DNA of 64,000 bases from Kocuria palustris (lineage in GTDB: Bacteria > Actinomycetota > Actinomycetes > Actinomycetales > Micrococcaceae). The notes beneath the pieces were generated by a model, which saw nothing but the letters and a program-made list of their open reading frames with translations, searched no databases and was not told where the DNA came from. The DNA lies in NCBI RefSeq assembly GCF_016907795.1, contig NZ_JAFBCR010000001.1, forward strand, positions 2,418,001 through 2,482,000, given 5' to 3'. Numbering within the stretch: the stretch's first letter is position 1; each line of letters starts with the position of its first letter. Positions 43,273 through 50,699 of this stretch are shown piece by piece. The position numbers were made by a program, and so were the translations under genes.

Positions 43273-44645
43273 TCCGCGGAGGAGCCGGAGTCCTGTGCGT
43301 CGTCCTCGGACATCGACTCGCTGTCCAGGAGGCTGCGCAGGGCGGCGTCGAGCTCGTCCTCGGAGGCCGTGAGCAGCCCGCGACGGGACTCGTAGCCCTC
43401 CGGATCGTCGAGATCCTCGTCGGTGGGCAGCAGCTCGGCGGACTCCCAGAGGCCGTCGCGGTCCTCGAGGCCGCGGCGCTGCTCGACGCGCTCCCAGAAG
43501 GCGGCGGCGTCGCGCATGCGGCGCGGGCGCAGCTCGAGCCCGATCAGGGACGCGAAGGCGTGCTCGGCCGGCCCGCCCGAGGCGCGACGACGGCGGATGG
43601 TCTCCGACAGCGCAGCCGACGAAGGCAGGTTGGCGGTCGCGCGCACCGTCACGACGTCGACCCAGCCCTCGATCAGCGCCAGCAGCGTCTCGAGGCGGCC
43701 CAGCACGGCCTTCTGCTCGGCGGACTGCTCGGGCACGAAGACCCCGGAGCCCAGGGCCTCCTGCACGGCGGAGGGATCCGAGGGATCGATGTCCGCGGCC
43801 AGGCCCTCGATGCGCTCCATGTCGATGTGGATCTCGCGGGAGAACCGGGTGATCAGATCGATGAGGTGGGGGCGCAGCCAGGGCGAGGCGTGGAAGAGGC
43901 GCGTGTGCACGACCTCGCGGACGGCGAGGTAGATCACGACCTCCTGAGCGGGGATGTCCAGGCCCTCGCCGAACTCCTCGACGTTGCGCGGGAGCATGGC
44001 CGGACGGTCCCCGCCCAGCGGCAGGCCGATGTCCGAGGACGAGACGACCTCGGCGGCCAGGCCGCCGAGGGCCTGGCCCAGCTGCATGGCGAACATCATC
44101 CCGCCGGCACCGGCGAGCATGTTCGAGGCCCCGCCCATCATCTGGGAGACCTCCTCCGGCAGCTGCTGGGTGAGGGTGTCCGTCAGCGCCTTGGTGATCG
44201 ACTCGGCCACGGGGCCGGTGATCTCCCGCCAGGTCTCGAACGTGCCCTCGACCCACTCGGAGCGCGACCACGCAGCCGGCTGCAGCGGAGCCTGCCCGAA
44301 GCTCGTGTGGTCCTCGACCCACAGCTGCGCGAGCTGGACGGCGTCGTCGACGACCTTGCGCTGGGCATCGGTCACGGACGGATCCCCGCCGGCCGAGACG
44401 ACCCGGCGGGCATGGTCCTTGGCGGCCTGCCAGTTGACGGGGCCGTCCTGGCCAGCGCCCGAGAACATGGACTGCACCTGCGCGAACATGGCCTGCATGG
44501 CGGCGGGATCGGTCGGCATGCCCATCTTCTGCAGGTCCTCCTGGGACATCCCGGACTGCCCCAGGAACTGCTGGAACATCTGCTGGAAGGGGTCCTGGCC
44601 CTGACCCTCGCGGTCGTCGTCGCCGTTCGGTGACTGGGAGCTCAT
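43209..44645 (-). CDS. DUF2342 zinc-dependent metalloprotease-like protein
   Basis: A 478-residue member of the actinobacterial DUF2342/'coenzyme F420 biosynthesis-associated' zinc metalloprotease-like family (Rv3195). After a Gln/Met-rich N-terminus ('DPFQQMFQQFLGQSGMSQED') it has 'LPRNVEEFGEGLDIPAQEV' and 'YLAVREVVHTRLFHASPWL', where related proteins have the candidate HExxH-like site; here it reads REVVH, so catalysis is uncertain. The acidic Asp/Ser/Pro tail overlaps the YgjP-like gene in antisense. ATG at 44645. It is divergent from the PDZ-protease gene. Confidence 0.8.
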   Translation of the reverse strand: MSSQSPNGDDDREGQGQDPFQQMFQQFLGQSGMSQEDLQKMGMPTDPAAMQAMFAQVQSMFSGAGQDGPVNWQAAKDHARRVVSAGGDPSVTDAQRKVVDDAVQLAQLWVEDHTSFGQAPLQPAAWSRSEWVEGTFETWREITGPVAESITKALTDTLTQQLPEEVSQMMGGASNMLAGAGGMMFAMQLGQALGGLAAEVVSSSDIGLPLGGDRPAMLPRNVEEFGEGLDIPAQEVVIYLAVREVVHTRLFHASPWLRPHLIDLITRFSREIHIDMERIEGLAADIDPSDPSAVQEALGSGVFVPEQSAEQKAVLGRLETLLALIEGWVDVVTVRATANLPSSAALSETIRRRRASGGPAEHAFASLIGLELRPRRMRDAAAFWERVEQRRGLEDRDGLWESAELLPTDEDLDDPEGYESRRGLLTASEDELDAALRSLLDSESMSEDDAQDSGSSADQDPESGPGPDSDPDSGDSGR

Positions 44646-44832
44646 GGTCCTGGTCCTGTTCTGAAGATCGATGGCTGCGTGTGCGGCGTCGGCGCCGCCC
44701 TGGTCGGGCTGCGTCCGGCGGTCTGCTGCGGGCCCTCGTGCGCTGGGCACGCGGGCGTCGTGGTCCCAGGGTAGCGACGCCGACTCGGCCGCGGCCCGCC
44801 GTTCGCTGGAAGCATGTCGGGGCGCGTCGGAC

Positions 44833-44838
44833 TAGGAT
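44833..44838 (+). promoter_or_regulatory. Predicted -10 box (TAGGAT) of the PDZ-Lon-like gene
   Basis: TAGGAT ends six bases before the GTG at 44845 and supports that start over a second GTG at 44914. Confidence 0.4.
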
Positions 44839-44844
44839 CGGTCG

Positions 44845-45975
44845 GTGCCGCTCGTCGAGTGCGAGCAGCCCCGTCCCGCCGGTGCCCGAGAAGATCCCGA
44901 GGTCCTGATCCCCGTGTCCCGCCCCCGACTCCGCCCCGGCCTGGAAGGCGGATCGCTGATCGCGGCTGGTGCGCTGCTGATCGTGTGCGCCTGGACCCCC
45001 ACCCCGTACGTGGTCGAGCGGCCGGGGCCCACATTCGACATCGCCGGCGAGGTCGGCGAGCAGCCGATCATGACGATCGACGGGGCCGAGACCTTTCCCA
45101 CCGACTCGCAGCTCGACTTCTCGACCGTCTACGTGGTCGGCGGGCCGGGCTCGAGCCCCCGGGTGCTCGAGACCATGATCTCGTGGGCGGATCCGGGGAT
45201 GGCGGTCGTGCCGCTGGAGGTCATGTACCCGCCGGCGACCACGCAGGAGGAGGTCACCGACTCCGGCACCGCAGCCATGGAGTCCTCACAGGACATGGCG
45301 ATCGCCGCCGGGCTCAACGACCTCGATTACGACTACGAGACCTCCCTGAGCGTTTCCGCGATCGAGCCCGGAGTGCCCGCGGAGTCGTCCCTGCGGGTCG
45401 GCGACCAGCTGCTCGAGCTCGACGGCGAGCCCATCGCCTCGTTCGAGTCCCTGCGCGACGACCTCCTGGCCATGCCGGATGACACGGCCCAGCTCACGGT
45501 GCTGCGCGACGGCACCCGCACCGACGTCTCCGTCGAGACGATCGACGAGGGCCACGGCCGTCAGCTCGGCGTCTACCTGGACCGCGAGTTCGACTTCCCC
45601 TTCGAGGTCGACTTCGGCCTGGAGGACGTGGGCGGTCCGAGCGCCGGGATGATGCTCTCGCTGAGCCTGATCGACCAGCTCACCGAGGGCTCGCTGGCAG
45701 GAGACCACCACGTGGTCGGCACCGGGACCATCGACGCCGAGGGCGACGTCGGCCCGATCGGCGGCATCCGGCAGAAGATGATCGGGGCCTCGCAGGCCGG
45801 GGCGGATCTCTTCCTGGCGCCGGTCGAGAACTGCGACGAGGTGCGCGGCCACACCCCGGACGGCCTGCCCGTCGTCGCCGTGGACACCCTCGACGAGGCC
45901 GAGGAGGCCCTGGCCGTCCTGGCCGATGACGGCGATCTGTCCGCCCTGCCCAGTTGCGGGGACGCGCAGGACTGA
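44845..45975 (+). CDS. Membrane-anchored PDZ plus Lon-type (S16) protease
   Basis: A 376-residue protein with one membrane segment (about 35-50), a PDZ domain (about 165-235; 'SAIEPGVPAESSLRVGDQLL') and a C-terminal Lon-like proteolytic domain with the Ser-Lys dyad S266 ('DVGGPSAGMM') and K311 ('IGGIRQKMIGA'). It has no ATPase domain, so it is of the YlbL/Rv3194c type. It probably degrades or processes envelope proteins. The GTG at 44845 has TAGGAT six bases upstream; GTG 44914 is the alternative. A 196-bp gap separates it from the UPF0182 gene and shows no strong element. Confidence 0.9.
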   Translation: MPLVECEQPRPAGAREDPEVLIPVSRPRLRPGLEGGSLIAAGALLIVCAWTPTPYVVERPGPTFDIAGEVGEQPIMTIDGAETFPTDSQLDFSTVYVVGGPGSSPRVLETMISWADPGMAVVPLEVMYPPATTQEEVTDSGTAAMESSQDMAIAAGLNDLDYDYETSLSVSAIEPGVPAESSLRVGDQLLELDGEPIASFESLRDDLLAMPDDTAQLTVLRDGTRTDVSVETIDEGHGRQLGVYLDREFDFPFEVDFGLEDVGGPSAGMMLSLSLIDQLTEGSLAGDHHVVGTGTIDAEGDVGPIGGIRQKMIGASQAGADLFLAPVENCDEVRGHTPDGLPVVAVDTLDEAEEALAVLADDGDLSALPSCGDAQD

Positions 45976-46171
45976 GCACGGGCAGCTCTTCCGGTTCCCA
46001 GAGGATTCACCGACTTTGCCCATGTGCTCGTCAGGCCTGACAATGGAGGCGGTGCCCCGTCTGTCGTCGGAGCGCCTGACATCTTCGACCATCCCGCTCG
46101 AGCTGCGCTGACCAGCGCGTCATCCGGGACCGGCTCGAACGCTCCTACCCCCAGGGAAGGCCCAGGATCTC

Positions 46172-49100
46172 GTGACCGCTGGACCGGCAGAACCGCCCCG
46201 CCCGCCGAAGGGCCCCGCAGGCAGCACTCCCGCTGGAGACGGGCCCGCGGCTCGTCAGTCCCGGCGCAACGGAGCCCTGCTGCCGACCGTCATCATCGTG
46301 GTGGCGCTGATCGCCGCGTTCGTCGCGTTCACGCAGGTGTACACGGAGATCCTGTGGTTCGACCAGCTCGGGTACCTGAACGTGTTCGCCACGCAGAACA
46401 TCGCCCGCGCGGGGCTGTTCCTGGTGGCCGCGGCGCTGGTGGCTGCTCTGCTGTGGATCTCCATGCGCGTGGCCTACCGCAGCCGGCCGATCACCGCGGC
46501 CGACGCCACGGATGACAACCTGCGGCGCTACCAGCAGGCCTTCGAGCCCGTGCGCCGGATCGCCATGATCGCGGTGCCCGTGCTGTTCGGGCTGTTCACG
46601 GCCTCCACGATCGCCTCCCAGTGGGAGACCGTGCTGCTGTTCTTCCACCAGATCCCCTTCGGGCAGGACGACCCCGAATTCGGCATGGACCTGGCCTTCT
46701 GGGTCTTCACCCTGCCGTTCCTGCAGCTGCTGATCGGCTTCCTGACCTCCACGCTGCTGCTGTGCGGCATCGCGGCGCTGCTGGTCCACTACCTCTACGG
46801 CGCCATCCGCCTCTCCGAGCGCGGACTGAGCTTCAGCCGCGCGGCCCGCGTGCAGCTGGCCGTCACGGCCGCCGCCTTCCTGGTCCTGCAGGGCGTGAAC
46901 TTCTGGCTGGACCGCTACGCCACCCTGAACAACACCGGCGGCAGCTGGACCGGCGCCATGTACACGGACGTCAACGCCGTGATCCCGGTGCGCGGGATCC
47001 TGGCCGCTGCTGCGCTTGTCGTCGCCGCGCTGTTCGTCGCCTCGGCCGTCATGGGCCGCTGGCGCCTGCCCATGATCGGCACGGCCATGCTCGTGATCGT
47101 CGCCGTGGTCGCAGGCGGGATCTACCCGTCGCTCGTGCAGCGCTTCCAGGTCCTGCCCTCCGAGCAGCAGATGGAGGACGAGTACATCCAGCGCAACATC
47201 GACGGCACTCGCGCCGCCTTCGGCCTGGATCAGACCGAGACCCAGGCCTATGACGCGACCACGCAGACGCAGGAGGGCGCGCTGGCCGACTACGAGGAGA
47301 CCACGTCCAACATCCGTCTGCTCGACCCGAACGTCGTCTCCCCGGCCTTCGCGCAGCTGCAGCAGTTCCGCCCGTACTACTCCTTCCCCTCCACCCTGAA
47401 CGTGGACCGCTACGAGATCGACGGCCAGGTCCAGGACACCGTTCTGGCCGCCCGCGAGCTCAACCAGGGTGAGACCGACGGCTGGTACAACCAGCACGTC
47501 GTCTACACGCACGGCTACGGCCTGATCGCAGCCTTCGGCGACCGCGTGGAGGCCGACGGCTCCCCGTCGTTCATCCAGGGCGGCATCATGGCCGGCGGCG
47601 AGATCTCGGAGGACTACGAGCCGCGGATCTACTTCGGCGAGCAGTCTCCCGAGTACTCGATCGTCGGCGGTGCGGAGGAGGACCCGAACCTCGAGCTGGA
47701 TCGCCCGTCGACCTCGGACGACGAGGAGGACGACGTCCGCACCACGTTCTCCGGCGAGGGCGGCCCCAACGTGGGCAACCCCCTGAACCGGCTGTCCTAC
47801 GCCATCAAGTTCCAGTCCACGGACCTGATGTTCTCGGATGCCGTGCGGCCCGATTCGCAGGTCCTGTTCGATCGCACCCCGCGCGAGCGCGTCGAGAAGG
47901 TCGCCCCGTACCTCACGGTCGACGGCAACCCCTACCCGGCCATCGTGGACGGGCGCGTCAAGTGGATCGTGGACGCCTACACGACCTCGGACGCCTACCC
48001 GTACTCCACGCCCATGGAGCTCGACGACGCGACCGAGGACACCGCGACCGCCGAGGGCGCCTCCGCGGCGCTGCCCAGCGAGCAGGCGAACTACATGCGC
48101 AACTCGGTCAAGGCGACCGTCGATGCGTACGACGGCTCCGTGGACCTGTACGCCTGGGACGAGGAGGATCCCGTGCTGAAGGCCTGGCAGGGCATCTTCC
48201 CGACCTCGTACAAGCCGTACTCGGAGATGTCGGCCGAGCTGATGGAGCACGTGCGCTACCCGGAGGACATCTTCAAGGTCCAGCGCGAGCTGCTCAACCG
48301 GTACCACGTCACCGATGCGGGCTCGTTCTACGCCGGCGACGACGTCTGGTCGATCCCGAACGACCCCACGACCGACGCCTCCACGGCCATCCCGCCGTAC
48401 TACCTCTCCATGCAGATGCCGGAGGAGTCGGAGGCCAGCTTCCAGCTGACCACCCCGTTCATCCCGCAGCAGAACGAGGGGGAGAACTCCCGCAACGTGC
48501 TCTACGGCTACCTGGCCGCCAACGGCGATGCCGGCACCGGCGAGGACGGCGTGAAGTCGGACGAGTACGGAGACCTGAAGCTGCTCGAGCTGCCCCGCAG
48601 CTCCGTGGTCCCGGGACCGGGCCAGGCGCAGAACAACTTCAACTCGAACACCGAGGTCTCCTCCGCCCTGAACCTGCTGCGCCAGGGCGGCTCCGAGGTG
48701 ATCAACGGCAACATGCTGGCCCTGCCGGTCAACGACGGCATGATGTACATCCAGCCCGTCTACGTCCGCTCCTCGGGCGAGTCCGGCTATCCCACTCTGC
48801 GGCGCGTGCTGGTCAGCTTCGGCGAGGAGGTCGGATTCGCTCCCACGCTCGACGAGGCCCTGGACCAGGTCTTCGGCGGCGACTCGGGCGCTCAGACGAC
48901 CGACGGCGCGGGCGTCACCGAGGCCGAGGCCGCCGAGGCGGCGGAGGGCCAGGACGGCGAGCAGCCGGCCGAGGAGGAGCAGCCCGCCGATGGCGAGACC
49001 ACCGCTCCGAGCGGCGGCACCGACCTGGACTCGGCGCTGTCGGATGCGGCCGATGCCATGGAGGACTCGCAGACGGCCATGGAGGAGGGCGACTGGGCCG

Positions 49101-49213
49101 CCTACGGCGAGGCTCAGGACCGTCTCGACGACGCCCTGGGGCGGGCCATGACGGCCGAGGGCATCGACCCCAGCGCCTCGCCGGGTCCCACGGATCCGAA
49201 CGCAGATCAGTGA
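46172..49213 (+). CDS. UPF0182 family large membrane protein
   Basis: A 1013-residue protein with seven predicted membrane segments in the first ~330 residues ('TVIIVVALIAAFVAFTQVY' is the first) and a large extracytoplasmic domain containing 'LSYAIKFQSTDLMFSDAV', 'FPTSYKPYSEMSAELMEHVR' and 'VWSIPNDPTTD', all typical of UPF0182 (Rv3193c). The last ~110 residues are a Glu/Ala/Gly-rich acidic tail of low complexity. GTG start at 46172. Function is not established. Its position directly after the PDZ-Lon protease is conserved across actinobacteria, so the two may act together at the membrane. Confidence 0.93.
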   Translation: MTAGPAEPPRPPKGPAGSTPAGDGPAARQSRRNGALLPTVIIVVALIAAFVAFTQVYTEILWFDQLGYLNVFATQNIARAGLFLVAAALVAALLWISMRVAYRSRPITAADATDDNLRRYQQAFEPVRRIAMIAVPVLFGLFTASTIASQWETVLLFFHQIPFGQDDPEFGMDLAFWVFTLPFLQLLIGFLTSTLLLCGIAALLVHYLYGAIRLSERGLSFSRAARVQLAVTAAAFLVLQGVNFWLDRYATLNNTGGSWTGAMYTDVNAVIPVRGILAAAALVVAALFVASAVMGRWRLPMIGTAMLVIVAVVAGGIYPSLVQRFQVLPSEQQMEDEYIQRNIDGTRAAFGLDQTETQAYDATTQTQEGALADYEETTSNIRLLDPNVVSPAFAQLQQFRPYYSFPSTLNVDRYEIDGQVQDTVLAARELNQGETDGWYNQHVVYTHGYGLIAAFGDRVEADGSPSFIQGGIMAGGEISEDYEPRIYFGEQSPEYSIVGGAEEDPNLELDRPSTSDDEEDDVRTTFSGEGGPNVGNPLNRLSYAIKFQSTDLMFSDAVRPDSQVLFDRTPRERVEKVAPYLTVDGNPYPAIVDGRVKWIVDAYTTSDAYPYSTPMELDDATEDTATAEGASAALPSEQANYMRNSVKATVDAYDGSVDLYAWDEEDPVLKAWQGIFPTSYKPYSEMSAELMEHVRYPEDIFKVQRELLNRYHVTDAGSFYAGDDVWSIPNDPTTDASTAIPPYYLSMQMPEESEASFQLTTPFIPQQNEGENSRNVLYGYLAANGDAGTGEDGVKSDEYGDLKLLELPRSSVVPGPGQAQNNFNSNTEVSSALNLLRQGGSEVINGNMLALPVNDGMMYIQPVYVRSSGESGYPTLRRVLVSFGEEVGFAPTLDEALDQVFGGDSGAQTTDGAGVTEAEAAEAAEGQDGEQPAEEEQPADGETTAPSGGTDLDSALSDAADAMEDSQTAMEEGDWAAYGEAQDRLDDALGRAMTAEGIDPSASPGPTDPNADQ

Positions 49214-49238
49214 TCGGGCAGCCGGTCGGCTGCTGAGG

Positions 49239-49297
49239 CGCAGGAGGGCCCCGTCGGGAAGGCGTGCACCGCACGACCCCGACGGGGCCTTCCTGCG
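49239..49297 (+). terminator. Terminator of the UPF0182 gene
   Basis: Arms CGCAGGAGGGCCCCGTCGGG (49239-49258) and its complement (49278-49297) form a 20-bp stem with a single G-U pair and a 19-nt loop, starting 25 bases after the stop codon. Confidence 0.8.
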
Positions 49298-49361
49298 TCT
49301 GCGGGCGAGGCAGTCGGCGACGGGCTGGTGGACGGGCCGTGAACGCCGGGCGACCCTCGGT

Positions 49362-49390
49362 TTGCGAAGGCTCGGGGAAGTGCGTATAGT
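49362..49390 (+). promoter_or_regulatory. Promoter of the initiator tRNA gene
   Basis: TTGCGA at 49362-49367 and TATAGT at 49385-49390 are separated by exactly 17 bases and lie 14 bases before the mature 5' end of the tRNA. It is the best sigma-70-type promoter seen in the window. Confidence 0.75.
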
Positions 49391-49403
49391 CTTTCTCTGT
49401 CGC

Positions 49404-49480
49404 CGCGGGGTGGAGCAGTTCGGTAGCTCGCTGGGCTCATAACCCAGAGGTCGCAAGTTCAAATCTTGCCCCCGCAACCA
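49404..49480 (+). tRNA. Initiator tRNA-fMet (CAT)
   Basis: A 77-nt tRNA with encoded CCA. The acceptor stem is CGCGGGG/CCCCGCA, leaving a C1:A72 mismatch at the end. The anticodon stem CTGGG/CCCAG contains three consecutive G:C pairs next to the loop CTCATAA (anticodon CAT at 49438-49440). The T loop is TTCAAAT. Both the C1:A72 mismatch and the G:C triplet are diagnostic of initiator tRNA, so this is not elongator Met or Ile2. Confidence 0.97.
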
Positions 49481-49488
49481 CGTAGTGA

Positions 49489-49525
49489 AGAAGACCCCCG
49501 GAACCGTCGGTTCCGGGGGTCTTCT
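49489..49525 (+). terminator. Terminator of the initiator tRNA
   Basis: A perfect 17-bp stem AGAAGACCCCCGGAACC with its complement around a GTC loop, beginning nine bases after the tRNA CCA end. Confidence 0.85.
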
Positions 49526-49544
49526 GCTGTGCCCGGACCCTGTG

Positions 49545-49588
49545 CCCACCTTGAACCCCGCATGGACCCACCTTGAGACTCGCATCGG
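49545..49588. repeat. Two tandem copies of a 22-bp unit
   Basis: CCCACCTTGA opens both copies (49545-49566 and 49567-49588); 17 of 22 positions are identical, the second block being CGCAT. The second copy runs into the left arm of the adjacent inverted repeat. It is non-coding. Confidence 0.7.
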
Positions 49589-49655
49589 CAGCGAGGGGTC
49601 GCTTGTGCAGGGCTTGATCCTGCCGATGCCCTGCACAAGCGACTCCTCGCTGCCG
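49586..49655. repeat. Long inverted repeat, 28-bp arms with 14-nt spacer
   Basis: Left arm 49586-49613 starts CGGCAGCGAGGGGTCGCTTG and the right arm 49628-49655 is its reverse complement with a single change. The left arm also ends in a 7-bp element (ATCGGCA at 49584-49590) that is repeated inverted inside the spacer (TGCCGAT at 49621-49627), so two alternative foldings exist. It follows the tRNA terminator, so it is not needed as a terminator for that gene. Dispersed-repeat, small non-autonomous element or structured RNA are all possible. Confidence 0.85.
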
Positions 49656-49816
49656 CGGACGGCAGGAGAGAGCGGGGCCTGCCCGTCAGGGGGCTCGGCT
49701 CGGCGAAAGGGCCCCTCGTCAGTGGCCCTCGCGCGCCGATCGGCCGCGGACAGACCGACGGCCGGTCCGCTGCCCCGTGTCTCGGGGGAGCGGGCCGGCC
49801 GTCGGGTCCAGCGGGC
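49656..49816. other. Non-coding remainder of the tRNA-pspA gap
   Basis: The gap from 49481 to 49816 is 336 bp. Apart from the tRNA terminator, the tandem repeat and the inverted repeat described separately, I see only short GC-rich inverted stretches near the pspA stop and no gene. Confidence 0.5.
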
Positions 49817-50587
49817 TCAGTGCTCGATCTCGCCGATCTGCTGGGGCGCGGGCAGGCTGGAGAGGTGATCGGTGGTGCGCCCGGCCTTGAGGGCGGCGAA
49901 CCGGGCCTCGACCTCGGACTCCTGGCTGAGATCCTCCAGTGACTCGAACTGGGCGTCCAGGCTGGAGGCGGCGAGCTCCTGCTGGCCCATCACGCGGGCC
50001 TCCTCACGGCGGATCTTGTCCTCGAAGCGCGAGACCTCGGACGTGGGATCCATGACGTCGAAGGCCTTGAGTGCATCCTGGACCTGCGACTGCGCCTGCA
50101 CGGTCTTCTGCCGGGCATTGAGCTCATCGCGCTTGTTCGACAGCTCCTGGAGCTTGCCGCGCATCTTGTTCAGACCGTCCTTGAGGCGGTTGACGACCTC
50201 TGTCTGCGCCTGGATCTGCGGCTCGGCCGCGCGCGCCTCGGACTCGTGCTGCATCTGGCGCTGGATGGCGACCTTGGTCAGGTTGTCGAACTTCTCGGCC
50301 TCGCCGCTCTGGCCGCTGCTGCGGAACTGATCCGCCCGGCTCGAGGCCGCCAGGGCCTTGGAGCCCCACTCCTGGGCCTCGCGCACGTCCTCGTCGTGAT
50401 CCTGCTCCAGCATCCGCAGCTGTCCGATGGTCTGGGCGACGGCGGCCTCCGCCTCGCGGATGTTCTCCGTGTAGTCGCGCACCATCTGATCGAGCATCTT
50501 CTGCGGATCCTCGGCCTGGTCGATCAGCGCATTGATGTTGGCGCGGGTGAGCTGGGCGATGCGCCCGAAGATGGACTGCTTGGACAT
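49817..50587 (-). CDS. pspA: Phage shock protein A family (PspA/IM30)
   Basis: A 256-residue coiled-coil protein that, in its family, binds stressed membranes and stabilises them. 'SIFGRIAQLTRANINALID' at the N-terminus (amphipathic helix) and 'EDPQKMLDQMVRDYTENIRE' are PspA hallmarks; nearly the whole chain is heptad-rich helix. ATG at 50587 follows AGGAGG. It lies 112 bases downstream of, and on the same strand as, the TPM-domain gene, so the two may be co-regulated. No pspF or pspB/C genes are visible. Confidence 0.92.
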   Translation of the reverse strand: MSKQSIFGRIAQLTRANINALIDQAEDPQKMLDQMVRDYTENIREAEAAVAQTIGQLRMLEQDHDEDVREAQEWGSKALAASSRADQFRSSGQSGEAEKFDNLTKVAIQRQMQHESEARAAEPQIQAQTEVVNRLKDGLNKMRGKLQELSNKRDELNARQKTVQAQSQVQDALKAFDVMDPTSEVSRFEDKIRREEARVMGQQELAASSLDAQFESLEDLSQESEVEARFAALKAGRTTDHLSSLPAPQQIGEIEH

Positions 50588-50699
50588 GTCGGTTCCTCCT
50601 GTGGATGGGGAGCTGATGGTGCTGGGAATCTGATGGTCGGTGCGGCCTGCTGGTCAACAGTGCTGAGAGGGAGTCTGTCTGAGAGTTCGGGCGGAGCCC

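Noticed and set aside
42481-44322. 613-codon minus-strand frame that spans the YgjP-like gene and part of DUF2342
   Set aside because: Arg/Gly/Pro-rich with no motif; the three real genes in the interval explain the DNA.
46145-49636. A 1163-codon minus-strand open frame opposite UPF0182, starting near a GQDLNLRPLGYEPSELPN-like peptide
   Set aside because: That peptide is the antisense translation of the initiator tRNA at 49404-49480, a well-known annotation artefact. The rest mirrors the codon pattern of the UPF0182 gene.
49485-49868. 127-codon plus-strand frame after the tRNA
   Set aside because: It runs through the tRNA terminator and the palindrome and has no ribosome site or family pattern.
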